Shown: positions 47,643 through 59,875 of the stretch, one piece after another | Layout: each line of letters opens with the position of its first letter | Numbering within the stretch: the first letter of the stretch is position 1 | Assembly: GCF_014633365.1 (NCBI RefSeq) | Contig: NC_068346.1 | Coordinates: 12,793,030 to 12,857,029, forward strand | Direction of reading: 5' to 3' | DNA: 64,000 bases | Origin: Diospyros lotus | Lineage: Eukaryota > Streptophyta > Magnoliopsida > Ericales > Ebenaceae | The notes under the pieces: model-generated | What the model was told of the DNA's origin: nothing | Database searches by the model: none | The model's input: the letters and a program-made list of their open reading frames with translations, nothing else | Translations under genes and position numbers: made by a program

Positions 47643-47987
47643 AAGTAAATCACATCAAAGATCATTAATTTAGTGTATTTTTTATTTTAATTATTAATTT
47701 TTAATTCTTTTTAATATGATTACAAATAATAAAAATTATTATACAATAACAACTAATCAGTACGTGTCACGTGTCAATATATAATAATATTATATTAAAA
47801 TATTATTATATAATATTTTTATTATTTGTCACATCACCCACTTCAGCTGCTAAGTGGCTGAAAAATCTTGTATGTGATCATATTACAAAATTTTTTAAAA
47901 TTCTATGATCACGTTAAAAAGAATTAAAATTTAATGATCAAAATAAAAAACACTAAAATTTAGTAATTTTTTATGTGATTTACCCAT
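47643..47987. mobile_element. MITE with long TIRs, TSD CTCAGCC
   Basis: 345 bp. The left arm (GTAAATCACAT, then TTTAGTGTATTTTTTATTTT, TTAATTCTTTTTAA) reappears inverted in the right arm, so the TIRs extend at least 80 bp with a few mismatches. The flanks share CTCAGCC (47636-47642, 47988-47994), and two more positions may match imperfectly. Long TIRs plus a 7-9 bp duplication suggest a Mutator-like MITE. It lies 10 bp from the right target duplication of hAT copy 1. Confidence 0.65.
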
Positions 47988-48479
47988 CTCAGCCCGAAGT
48001 ACCTGTTAATCTATAAAATTGTTTAGAGACTTAATTTTATAGAGAAAGAGAGAGAAGGGAAGGGGTGGGTTCTTTGAATGATAGATTAAATCATTAAAAT
48101 GAGATTTTTTTTTTCAAAATTAATATTATTTTGAAAGAAAATCCCAAAGTACTAATTATGCCAAACTATTTTTCAAAATACTGTCTAATTTTTTATATCA
48201 TTATTAGACAGCTAGTTGCACCAACGTTGTTTTGAAAGAACTATTGATTTATTTAACGTTTTTTTGTAAAAGAAGAAGCTAGTTCAAGTAACGATATAAC
48301 TAATTATGTTTAAAAATATTAAATTATACAAATAATAATTATTTCTAGTGAACTTATTTATTTTGTTTGCTAGATAGTAGATTTTTTTTTTAAAAAAAAA
48401 AAAAAGAAAAGAGCACAAGTCTTATCTTTCATTAATGGAGGTAGGCTAAAATGTGCCAATACAAGTTTGAATAGTTCAC

Positions 48480-49262
48480 GTGATCATTGTGGATGAATTA
48501 GATTTTAAGGTTGTTGAACATCCTAGTTTTAAGCATTTGATGTCTATAATTACATGTCTTAGATTTCTCTTGTCTTCACATATCACCATTGTACGTGATT
48601 GTTTTTTAACTCTATATTAGTGAAAGGACAAAGTTGCAGGAGTTTTTGAGGACCTCATGTCAAGAGGCTTGTTTAATGATTCTTTAATGACTGAGACTTG
48701 AACTTTAATTCAAATGATTAATTATATGTATCTCATTATATGTTTTATAGATAATGGTTGAAAATTGCATAAGAAAACTTAGAATTTTTGTGTAATTTCT
48801 AGTCATAAGGTGAAGCTATTGGCAAAGTTGTTGAGACTACATTAATGGATTGGCTACTATCAATCAACTTCTTCATCATACTTGTTGACAATGTTAGTTC
48901 TAATGATATTACTTGTTCATATTTGAAGAAAAAAATTACCCAAATGGAGGTTTTATTTTTGGGAATAGATATCTTCATATGAGATGCATTACTCACATCA
49001 TTAATCTTGTTGTGTGGGATGATTTAAAAGAAATACACTAATCCATTGATTGTATACGTGCAATTGTGAAATATGTGAGACAATCTCCTAGACAGTTGCA
49101 AAAATTTAAGGATTGTGTAGTAACAAAAAAATATTCAAAGTGAGACTTTGTTATCTCTTGATAAGTAGACCAAGTGGAATTTCACATATATAATGTTGAA
49201 TATAGCACAAAAATTTGAAAGAGCTTTTGGGAGATACGAGGAACAAGATCTTTACTTCTAGG
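48480..49262 (+). pseudogene. Old hAT transposase relic
   Basis: The plus strand in shifting frames gives VDELDFKVVEHPSFKHLM, then GEAIGKVVETTLMDW, VDNVSSND, SLILLCGMI-like, IRAIVKYVRQSPRQLQKF, LLSLDKTKWNFTYIML and FERAFGRYEEQDL. This is the order in RICESLEEPER-type hAT transposases (VDNASSN, VRYVRSSP-R-KF, DV-TRWNSTY-ML). More than ten stops or frame changes. It is not closely related to the two young hAT copies here. Confidence 0.7.
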
Positions 49263-49436
49263 TGAGAAACAACCCCCCCCCCCCCAGGAAGGATCCTAGG
49301 AGGAACGAGAGTCTTAGGAGGTTGGCCTTATTGCCATGTGGTGACAAGGGATGAGATCTTAGGGGTCTTCGAGTGACCCAATAGGTCATTGGAGACTTGA
49401 CCGGATGCTTATGCGGATGCCTAGGAGGGTCATCCT
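49263..49436. mobile_element. Probable left piece of the LTR split by copia
   Basis: ACAACCCCCC-type start with a C run, then GGATCCTAGGAGGAACGAGAG. It looks like the first bases of an LTR whose continuation may be 55200-55334 and 58625-59875, with the copia element and hAT copy 2 inserted between. The joint cannot be proved because the copia 5' end is missing. Confidence 0.35.
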
Positions 49437-50335
49437 TGTTAGATCCGAAGAGGAAAATAAAAGCAGATTGGCGAGACAACAGCAACAATCGATAGAAATC
49501 AAAATTATGTTGAAGCTGCCCAAAGTCAAATTCCCCACTAGTACCAACAACAACAACGAAATATATATAAATGGAGTTTTCGATTGCAGTGAACAGACAA
49601 CTCAACAGCAATATACTCCCAAAATAGCAACACAGCAAGCAAGAGATATTAGAAACTCAAACCCAGCTTTTGACAATGGCAGAAAGATGAAGGAACGACC
49701 GAGGCACGCAGGGAAGCGCTGGCCTGAAGACAGATGCGCCCTGCTCCGGTCACTGTCAACGCAGGCTACAACGGTCTATCTCCGGCGAACGGCGACCATG
49801 ATCGACCAGATCTAGCAGAACTCGAGGAAAACTTTACTCTCTGTGGGATAGAATGCGAAAGAGGAAGGAAGGCAGATGTTGCAATTCTGATTCCCTGAAT
49901 TGGAGGAACATCCATCCTTTTATAGGCTGGAACGAGGGCACCGAGACGACGCAACATTCAAGTCGGCATTGATCGTTAGCTTGAATGTCCGACGGTTCGA
50001 GGAGACGAACAGACCAGCGAAATAAATAAAGGACGCCACTTCGGGTACCCAGAGCCACTTCTAGAAGATGAAAAAATAAAATTAAAGAAAATAATTCAAT
50101 TTCAGATTTTCTTTATGTAAAAATATATCTATACGACCCGACCGCACGGACGGACGGTGATGGCGGCGCGCGCGTGGGCCAAGGGGTTCGCCCGCTCACA
50201 AAATCTGGGTGCCCTTTAGGGCCCAAACCCAAGTGTGAGGGAGGAGTATAAATACCCACTCTCACCTCTTTACACAACCAATGTGGGACAACCACCCACA
50301 CACACACTTACATTCACACTCTAGGAAAACTAACA
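49437..50335 (-). mobile_element. Copia 3' LTR, 899 bp
   Basis: Bounded by TGTTAG at 50335 (minus) and CTAACA at 49437, a complete TG..CA LTR with inverted 6-bp ends. It contains TATA-like TTATACTCC and CCTATAAAAGG boxes on the minus strand. A polypurine tract follows at 50336-50346 (GTGGGGGAT, minus). No second LTR is found at the other end of the element. Confidence 0.85.
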
Positions 50336-50894
50336 ATCCCCCACATGAGTGTAAGTGTGATAAACCGAAAAACTGACACGACACCACAGAGAGCAAACAA
50401 CAAGTTATGCATCAGAGAAGGTGTCTTTTGAACTTGAACCTCCCTTAGTGAGTATCTGTCAAACTTACCGAAGAAGTAGTGAGCCCAGCTCTTGAACTAC
50501 CCTCCTGGTGGTAAATCAAGACAACAGATATCACACACAACTCATCTTACACCTTCGAGTTCTATACGATTGTGTCCATTTTGGTCCTGGACAGTATCCT
50601 GAATTCATGAGAGCTCTAGAGAACCCAAGCCTTTAGAACAGTTCTCATAGAAGCGACCCACTTCTACTCTCACATAGGTAATCATTGATTAAGAGCACTC
50701 TGTTAATGCTCCTCTTATGTCAAGATATCAATATTACCTGTACCATCAACAGAATACACACTCTTACTACTGGGAACTGGGAAGGAATTATAAGTTCCTT
50801 AGTGTGTAAACTTATGAATTATCCCAACTAGTTTGCCTATTTAACCCAGATCTTGGGATCTCCAGTCAACTGGGTTAGGTTACCACCGGGTAAT

Positions 50895-53800
50895 TCATTT
50901 CACAGGCTTTAACCCCATTCCCTTCGATGTAGAAGTGACTTGTTTCCTTGTCACTCATTTTGTCAAATGATCTACCAAATTTTCCTTCGACTTCACATAA
51001 TCAATGGAAATTATTCCATTGGTGAGCTGTCTTATAGAATTATGCCTGCGCCGTATGTGTCTTGACTTCCCATTGTAGACACTGTTTTTAGCTCGCATAG
51101 AAGCAGCTAAGTTGTCACAGTAGACACATATGGCATTTCAGGCTTAGGCCATAGTGGAACGTCTTCAAGGAAATTTCGAAGCCATTCTGCTTCTTCTCCT
51201 GCTTTATCCAGAGCAATAAACTTGGACTCCATCGTAGACCGCGCAATGCACGTCTGCTTTGAAGACTTCCATGTTACAGCAGCTCCACCTAAGGTAAACA
51301 CATACCCACTGGTAGATTTAGTCTCCATGCTATCTAAGATCCAATTAGCATCACTAAACCCTTCCAGTACATGTGGATACCTCGTGTAATGCAATTCATA
51401 CTCTAACGTGTATTTCAAGTACCTGAGTATCCTGACCAAAGCATCCCAATGGTCACGTCCAGGATTGCTCGTGTATCTTGCCAACCTACCTACTAAGTAG
51501 GTAATATCGGGTCTTGTACAATTCATGATGTACATCAAACTTCCGATGACCCTAGCATACTCCAATGGAGATACACTTTCACCATTGTTCTTCTTTAGTT
51601 TAGAATTTGGATCAAACGGAGTAACCGCAGCCTTACTCTCGAAATAACCAAAACCTGCGCAACACTTTCTCGATATAGTGTGATTGAGAAAGTATATACC
51701 TTTCGGCATTCTTTGTTATGCGAATACCAAGAATGACATCAGCAAGACCCAGGTCTTTCATATCAAAGTTGGAATTCAACATCCCTTTTGTGGATTCTAT
51801 GACACTTCTGATAGTGCCCATTATGAGCATATCATCCACATACAAGCACACAACGACATACTCGTGGTTTATGGTTTTAACATAAACACACTTATCACAC
51901 TCATTTATCTTGAACCCATTTGCAAGCATAGTGTGATCAAATTTCGCATGCCATTGCTTTGGTGTTTGTTTTAGTCCATAAAGAGACTTTATGAGTTTGC
52001 ACATTTTCTTCTCATGTCCCTTTACGACAAACCCTTCGGGTTGATCCATATAAACTTCTTCGTCTAAATCTCCATTCAAAAATGCAGTCTTTACATCCAT
52101 CTGGTGAATTTCCAAATTGTGTAACGCTGCGATTACGATCAACACCCTTATAGATGTGATTCTCGTCACCGGAGAATAGGTATCGAAAAAGTCTTGTCCA
52201 TCCTTTTGGTGATAGCCTTTAGCTACTAGACGAGCTTTGTACTTATCGATAGTACCATCAGCCTTTAGTTTCTTCTTAAATATCCATTTGCATCCAATTG
52301 GCTTACTTCCCGGAGGTAAGTTAACCAACACCCAAGTCTGGTTTTGCATAATGGACTCTATCTCACTATTGACGGCCTATTTCCAATACGGAGCATCAGG
52401 CGATGTCATAGCCTCATTAAATGTTTGAGGCTCATCTTCTACCATATAGGTTAGAAAATATGGTCCAAAGGAAGCAGCTTTCTTAGCTCTTTTGCTCCTT
52501 CTAGGTTCAACCTCGGTCTCCTGACCAACTTGTCCCTCAGAAGAGCTCGCTTCATGCTTTCTCTTGGAACCACCGTCATTATGTCTTTCTTCCTTAAAAG
52601 GGAATATGTTCTCAAAGAACTCCACTTCTATAGATTCCATTATGGTGTTATTATTAATATCAGGAATTTCTGACTTTATCACCAGGAATCTATAAGCCGC
52701 ACTATGCAGTGCATAGCCAATAAAGACACAATCTATCGTCTTTGGTCCAAGTTTGACCTTCTTCGGTAAAGGAACTTGCACCTTAGCCAAACACCCCCAC
52801 ACTTTGAGGATTTTATATGAGGCTTGCTTCCCATTCCACACTTCATAAGGAGATTTGTCAGTCTTCTTATGTGGAATTCGATTCAAAACTAAATTTGCTG
52901 TGAGCAACGCCTCCCCCCATAAGTTGTGGGGTAAACCCAAACTATTAAGCATGCAGTTGACGATGTCCTTTAAAGTTCATTTTTTCCTTTCGGCTACACC
53001 ATTTTGTTGTGGTGTATACGGTGCTGTGGTTTGAACTTTGATGGATTATTCCATTAACCTCACAGAACTCAGTGAGAGACGACGATTCATACTCACCACC
53101 TCTGTCTGATCTCAGCACCTTCATCTTCTTTCCAAGTTGATTTTCAACTTCTGCCTTATATGTCTTGAAGACATCTAAGGTCTCGTCTTTACTGTGTAAA
53201 AGATACACATAGCAATATTTGCTACAATCATCTATGAATGTGACAAAGTACTTCTTCCCACCTCTAGAAGGAGTACTTTTCATGTCACATAGATCACTGT
53301 GAATTAAATCGAGTAACTCACTGCTTCTTTCCACAGATGGAAATGGCTTCCTTGTGAACTTTGACTCGACACAAACTTCACACTTATGTCCTTTGTCAAT
53401 ACTGAAGTTCGGAAGCAGTCCTAAGTTTACCATTCTTTGGAGAGAACGATAATTGACATGCCCTAACCTCGAGTGCCACACATCACACAACTCAACAGAA
53501 TAAGCGGAAGCCTTGTTCTTATTTTCATTATTTTTGGGAACTTGGGCTAGTACATTAAGTTTAAACATACCATCAAGTAAATAACCCCGTCCCACATACA
53601 TACCCCCCTTAGTTAAAGTGAACTTGTCTGACTCAAATACAAGTTTGAAACCATTCTTGTTTAGCAGAGTCCCAGACACCAAGTTCTTCCGGATTTCCAG
53701 TACGTGGCACACGTCATTGAGGGTAAGTATCTGCCCAGAGGTCCATTTCAGCAAGACCTTGCCTTTTCCTATCACAGGGGATGCAGAAGCATTCCCCATG

Positions 53801-54870
53801 TACAGCTTCTCAAAGTCGTCAGCACTTTCATATGTGGCAAACAGAGCCCTGTCACTGCAGATGTGCTTAGTAGCCCCCGTGTCTATCCACCAGCCCTTGG
53901 CATTCAACACCATGCAAACATCTGTGACAACCGCTATTAGGTCGACATCTTTTTCCATCATGTTGGCCTGATTGTTCTTGCGCTGGTTGTTGGCAGAGCC
54001 CTGTCCCTTCTTGTGACGGCAGTCAATGGCCCTATGACCTGTCTTGTCGCACACCCAGTAGGTCCCTTGGATGTGCTTGGTGGGGGTCTTATTCTTGGGA
54101 CCCATGTTCACATTCTTCTTCTTGCCTTGTTGTTTCTTGGGCTGAGTTTTTGAAGCTTCAACCACGTTGGCTCTGGCTTCCATCCTGAGAAGAGCTTTAT
54201 CTCCTTTCCGGTTGTCCTCTTCAATGCGGAGTCTGACAGCCAGATCCTCCATGGACAGCTCTTTCCGCTTGTGCTTGAGGTAGTTCTTGAAGTCTTTCCA
54301 CGAGGATGGTAACTTCTCGATTACAGCGGTAACTTAGAAAGGTTCATTTATGACCAGTCCCTCACTCAGCAAGTCACTGAAGAGCACTTGCAGTTCTTCC
54401 AACTGGTTGACCACCAACTTGGAGTCAACCATCTTGTAATCAAGAAATTTCCCCACGAGGAATTTCTTGGTCCCAGTATCCTCCAGTTTGTACTTCTTGT
54501 CTAGAGCATCCCATAGATCCTTGGCTGTCGGATAAGCAGTACAATATACATTGTACAGTGAGTCTGCCAAAGCACTTAGGATGTAGTTCCGGCACAGGAA
54601 GTCCGTATGCATCCATGCTTCCTTGGCTGCTACTTCCTCAGCAGTTGCATTTTCTAGGGTGACTGGGCATGCTTCCTTCAAGATATGTGCCACGTTCAGA
54701 GTGGTCAGATAAAAGACCATCTTTTGTTGCCACCTCTTAAAGTCCTCCCCATTGAACTGTTGTGGCTTCTCAACATGAGTTGCTGGTTTGGAAACAGCGG
54801 GTCCAACGGCTTGAATAGCAGCAGAGGCCGATGCCGTGGCCATAGGCACGTTGGTATTGGGGGCAGCCAT
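50895..54870 (-). pseudogene. Ty1-copia gag-pol, degraded
   Basis: Nearly full-length copia polyprotein on the minus strand with at least four lesions. Order: gag (54870-54334) ending in a stop after VINEPF; gag zinc knuckle with only one clear C-X2-C-X4-H-X4-C-like motif (WVCDKTGHRAIDC), protease WIDTGATKHICS, pre-integrase H-C motif and integrase core (54252-52945); a frame change and extra A in the integrase; integrase C-terminus (52952-52377) ending in TAG; reverse transcriptase with YVDDM (52349-51633); frame change; RNase H (51709 to about 50895) with a further stop. The gag stop and the TAG after YWK both look like Gln codons lost by C-to-T. Not functional. Confidence 0.92.
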
Positions 54871-55199
54871 CTTCAGCAGCAGCGAGATGACCGAAGGCTA
54901 GTGGCGGAGCAGCTGCAGTGGTCGCGCAAGCAACGACAGCGGCTTGAATTAGTCACGATGGAGGCTGGTGGCGGAGCTGCTCGCGGTGAGGGCTAGGAGC
55001 TCGGTAGCGACAATGGCGGCCAGGGTAGCAGGAGCAACGACGAGTAGGCTTCGTGCGCGAGACCTGCTGGCTACGACTGGCTGCGAGGGAGGTGACCGAC
55101 GATGGCGGCCGGAGGCAAGCGGCGGCGTGTAGGCAGCCGCTGGTGCACGTAGCGGACGCGCGAAGAAGGAGATGAACAGTGGAGAAGAGAGAAAAAAAA
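54871..55199 (-). other. Copia untranslated leader, 5' LTR absent
   Basis: GC-rich leader before the gag ATG. The expected primer-binding site and 5' LTR are not in this interval or before hAT copy 2. So the element is truncated at its 5' side or deleted there. Confidence 0.55.
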
Positions 55200-55334
55200 T
55201 AAAAGAAAAGAGAAGAAAATAAAAATAAAAGAAATTTGGAAAAAGGAGAAAATAAGGAAAAAAATATCAGAAAATTCCAGAAAATGGGAGTAAATTCTGA
55301 AAATTACTTTGGGACCTGAGGAGTCTGTTGAAAG
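55200..55334 (+). mobile_element. LTR piece left of hAT copy 2
   Basis: AT-rich, then ACTTTGGGACCTGAGGAGTCT directly before hAT copy 2. It continues past copy 2 as CTCAAAAAGAGGTTTTGAGCG (58625 on), because GTTGAAAG is duplicated on both sides. Phrases fit a plant LTR of the same type as 58625-59875. Confidence 0.45.
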
Positions 55335-58300
55335 TAGACATGGCCACGGTTCATGAACCGCCGGTTCCGGTTCAAGAAATCTTTGAACCTGAACCGAACC
55401 GCCCAAGGGCGGTTTGGGACGGTTCGGTTCCGGTTCCGGTTCGTGCCGGTTCGGTCAACGGTTTGGACCGGTTCGGTCAACGGTTTGAGCCGGTTCGGTC
55501 AACGGTTCCGGTTCCGGTTCAAACCGAATTTTTTTAATTTTTTTTAAATATTGTTGTATTCAATTTTGGTCCTTGTTCCGTTGTTCGGTTCGGTTTGGTT
55601 TCGATTTTTAATTGTTAAATGTAATTGTAAATATAAATATTCTCAACCATATTTTTAATAAAAAAACACTACTAAAAATTGAAGAAATATAAGTAATAAT
55701 TTCATTAAAAATAATTAAAACAACTAAACAAGTATGTAATATAAGTAATTAATTTTTACAAATGTGAAAAATAAAAAATAAAAAATAGAATTAGACTTAA
55801 TTTCATTAAAAAATAATTACAACAAAAATGTAATACAAGTAATTAATTTTTACAAATGTGAAAAAAAATAAAATATGGACTTGGATCCTACGCATCTTCA
55901 TTGGAGTCGGAAGTCGCCGTTGTTGAACCATCATTAACCCATTCGTCAGATGATGATGAATGGATAAGTTCTTCTTGACGTCGCATGTTAGCTCTTTCCC
56001 AATCATCGAGGCAAACTTGAGCTTCCAATGATTCTGGAGCCAATCTTGATCTTCTTTCGTCCAAAATGTTGCCTCCACTACTGAATGTTTGTTCAACGGC
56101 TACAGTTGAAGTTGGAACTGCAAGAAGTTGACTTGCAATAATTGCAAGAGTTGGAAATGTCTCCTTGTGCCTTTTCCACCACTCCAAAATTTCAAAATTT
56201 AAACCTGTATCATCACCAAACTCAAAAACTGTGGTTAGATAAGTTTCGAGCTCCGAATGTGAGCTCGATCTAGGTTTTTTCCTCCTTTGATCTAAAAATT
56301 TATGACCCCATTTCATTGGTTGGGAGGAAGAGGAATGCGGAGCCATGGATGAAAATGATTCTTCACTACTAGGAGCAATAACATATGCTTCATATAATTG
56401 ATTGCATAAAGTTCTAACCTTAGAAATTATAATATTCACATCAATTTCTTCATTATTTTCTAATCCTAACAACGAATAATAGTTAGACAAACACTCAATT
56501 AAACCATCAAATTTACACCTAGGATCAAATACCATAGTAACAAGAAAAATTTCAGGAATAAATTGATAATAACGTAACCATTTTTCTCTCATTTCTAAAA
56601 CAGCATGACAAATTTCTTCAACATTAATTCCTTCCATTAATACACCGGCCACATTCATTGCTTCTATTAAAAATTGATGTGAAGTTGGTTTATAAACACT
56701 ACTAAGTGTATGAGTAGCATCATTAAAAATTCGTAAAATATTCAAAATTGAACTACAAACATTCCACATAGTTGGAAAAATAGGATATTGTGGAATATAA
56801 TTTGCTGCAAAAGAACACAATAAATCTTTATATTCAAAAGATTGATTAAGTAATTTAAAAGTTGAGTTCCAACGAGTAGGGACATCTTTTGAAAAACGTT
56901 TTGGGGTTTGACCATTGGAGGTGCAAAAATGTGCCCATGATTTTGCAGTTCGAGGGTGTACCCAAATATAAGAAATAACATTTCTAATTGGATCTAAATA
57001 AGAATTAAGTGACTTAATACCATCTTGAACACATAAATTTAAAACATGACATGCACATCTAACATGAAAAAATCTTCCACCAAAATTTGGTTGGCAAATT
57101 CTTTTCAATTCATTAATAGAAGCAGTATTAGCCGATGCATTATCAAAAGAAATTGAAAAAATTCTATTAACTAATCTATATTCTTGTAAAATTTGTTGAA
57201 TTAATCTACAAATATTTTCAGCATTATGACTTTCATCAAAACATCGATACGCAAGAATTCTTTTTTGTAAAACATAATTTTCATTAACCCAATGACAAGT
57301 AATACCCATATATGAATGAGTTTGCCAATGATCACTCCAAATATCACTACAAATAGAAACATTAATATTATTGTTTTGAAAATATGTTATCAATTCAATT
57401 TTTGAGTTTTTAAACAATTTTAACAAATTCCTTTTCAAAGTATTTCTAGGAATTGATTTAAAACTAGGATTAACAAAGTTTTGACAAAATCGAGTAAAAC
57501 CTAATTTTTCACCAAAACTAAAAGATAAATGATCAATTGCTACCATTTCAGCTAAACCAGACCTACAATTAGCTTCATTATAATGAAATAATTGAGGAGA
57601 GTTTGAAGAGGTAGCAAACCCGGATATTTGTGTTTGATCGCGGCTCAATCCAACCTTGAGCGGGTGCTTTGTTTGCAAATGTCGGGCGAAAGTACTATAT
57701 CCACCTCCTTACTTGAATTTGTATACTTGATTACAATAATTACAAGATACATCAAATTTACCATCTCCTTTTGGTGTTTTCTTGAAATGAATATTAAAAA
57801 TATCAGAAGTAGAAATTTTTCCACCTCCCTTTTGTTGAGTTTCACTCTCTTGTGTTTGAAAATTTTGAGCTTCAAACTCAACATTTTCAACATTTCTACC
57901 TTCACTTGCCATTTTTTTGAAAAAAGTATGATAATAAAAAAATATAATAATGATAAAATACTATAGTAACAAGTAATAAATAATTAACAATATAATTGAA
58001 TAAATTGATAAATAACAAAATGAGAAGATTGAAGAAATTGAAATTAAAATATTAAATGAGAGACAAAATTGAGAGAATAATAGCTTGAGACTTGAGAGAG
58101 AGAGAGAGAGAGAGAGAGAAAGTGTGAAAAATGAGTGGGGGAGGGAGGGGTATATATAGATAGGAATTATAAAATTAAAAAAAAAAAAAAAAGTTGGGGG
58201 GGTCCAACGGTCCAATCCAAATTGGACCGTTGGGGGGGGGGGGGAGGGGAGGGGGGTCCAACGGTCCAATTTGGACCGTTGGGGGGGGGGAGGGGGGGTG

Positions 58301-58616
58301 CACCGTGCGCGGCCTTACGCGCACGGGGGGGGGGGGGGGGGGGGAGGGGGGGGTGCACCGTGCGCGGCCGCACGCGCACGGGGGGGGGGGGAGGGGGGCC
58401 GGTTCCGCGGAACCGGAACCGGAACCGGCGGTTCCGGTTCAGCGGAACCGGCGGTTCCGGTTCTCCGGAACCTTGAACCGGAACCGGACCGAATTTCGCC
58501 GGTTCGGTCCGGTTCCGGTTCCGGTTCCGGTTCCGGTTCGGCCGGTTCCGGGTCCGATTCCGGCCGGTCCGGTTCCGGTTCGAACCGCCGGTCCGGTTCA
58601 ATTTTGGCCATGTCTA
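55335..58616 (-). mobile_element. hAT copy 2, complete ends, TSD GTTGAAAG
   Basis: 3282 bp, inverted relative to copy 1. TIR TAGACATGGCC at 55335 and its complement ending at 58616. Perfect 8-bp target duplication GTTGAAAG (55327-55334, 58617-58624). Same GGAACCGG subterminal repeats (55345-55525, 58400-58600). The G-rich minisatellite arm (58196-58400) differs from copy 1 in unit type: CGTGCGCGGCC and ACGCGCACGG phrases in place of CGTGCGGCC. The palindrome at 58259-58281 corresponds to the one in copy 1. Non-coding flanks of the frame are almost identical between copies. Confidence 0.95.
55888..57912 (-). pseudogene. hAT transposase with nonsense codon
   Basis: Same 675-codon frame as copy 1, ATG at 57912, but codon 68 (57709-57711) is TAA where copy 1 has CAA. 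The stop falls between the Cys and His pairs of the BED finger, so the product is a 67-residue stub. About 14 amino acid positions differ from copy 1 by eye, including Pro in place of L345 and L464, where copy 2 keeps the usual motif. Everything after the stop is in frame and intact. Downstream re-initiation would lose the BED finger. Confidence 0.92.
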
Positions 58617-58624
58617 GTTGAAAG

Positions 58625-59875
58625 CTCAAAAAGAGGTTTTGAGCGTAAGGTGACGTCCCATGAGGCGACGCCGGTGTAAACGTTTGGCCGATTTTCTTCT
58701 CCAGATTCAATGAGGTAAATTAATTATTTCTTTTTAGTTATTTGCCTTATGTGAAATGTTGTAGAATAATTATTGGTTGGTTAAACTCTCGGTTGGGGTT
58801 TATTGGAAGTTATTGATGGGTGATTTTGTGGTGTATAGCAAAAACATAAACCCTGGTTTAATTTTTATTGTTGGGTTTGTGATTGCATCTAGGGTCGATC
58901 GAGGAGGCAATGATCCTAGAAGAGTTCAAAGTTCGTGCTAGCGTTCTCGCCCATGGAAGAGATAAGGCTTCAAGCTAGGTAAGGGACGGCCCCAATGGTG
59001 GCGGTCATGCGAATGTTTGATAATATGGTTAAATATATGTTGTGTGCAGTGGTGTGTTGTGCATGCTCTATAGGTAGTCTAGTGGAGTCCTATGGCCATG
59101 GGGGAGACTAAATGCATGCTAGGGGTAATATGTGAGGTAAGTGCCTCGAACAAGTAGGTTCGGAGAGCAGTGATGCCTCGTCATTCATGCACATTTACTT
59201 GTCATTGCATTGCATATATTATCTTGTTTACATTCATTTGCACCCTTACTGAGTCTTTATGACTCATGAGGTTTTACCTCGTGTTGTAAATGTTGCAAGT
59301 CTAGATACAAGCAGGGATTATATCGGGAGGTTGAAGTGGCGACTAGCGTTGTTGCCGCATTATAAATTATATTGTCTTTTGTATGTATTCATGTCCTGCT
59401 ATGTATATATATATCTGTGTAGATGAATGTGTATGTTATTGGGCACTGGATTATATCTAGTTTGTTGTAATTGGTATAATGTAGTATACGATTGTGTAAA
59501 CTTCTGGATGTTAGTGGCTTGTTGGGTGGAGCCAAGTTTATGAACAGGTAAGGATCAAGGCGGTGCTTCCCATAAATCCCCAATACTCAGTAGATATTTG
59601 TGCGCTAGTTTTGTGCCTGGGTCACCTTTGGCTTGTGGTGAGACAAGCCGAAGAAAGGTGAAGCTTACTTGAGTTTCGAGTCCCATCCGCTGTATTCCTT
59701 TTTTTATGTTTTGGGACCCACTCCTCGAGTAGAGCGAAGGGAATGACGAAGCCTAGCCTCACCTAGAACGTTTTTGATGAAACATAGTCCATCTCTTCAT
59801 TGGTTTGGTGTTACGTGTGAGTAATCCGGTTGATTATTCACTGGTAGCGCCCTTAGGTGGGAGCGGGTCGTTACA
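58625..59875 (+). mobile_element. LTR piece ending GTTACA
   Basis: Continues 55200-55334 after hAT copy 2. It ends GGGAGCGGGTCGTTACA at 59875, a typical LTR end. Its last 190 bp, read in reverse, match the start of the solo LTR at 25010 (GCTCCCACC, CAGTGAATAAT, GAAGAGATGGACTATGTTTC, CTAGGCTTCGTC). A CTTACTGAGTC-TTATGACTCATGAGG palindrome-like block at 59248-59275 is also present, altered, near 26050 and 63246. No coding region. Confidence 0.6.

Noticed and set aside
58135..58710. Similar repeat-coded frames in the other hAT arm
   Set aside because: Same cause; unit sequences differ between copies, so no protein is conserved.
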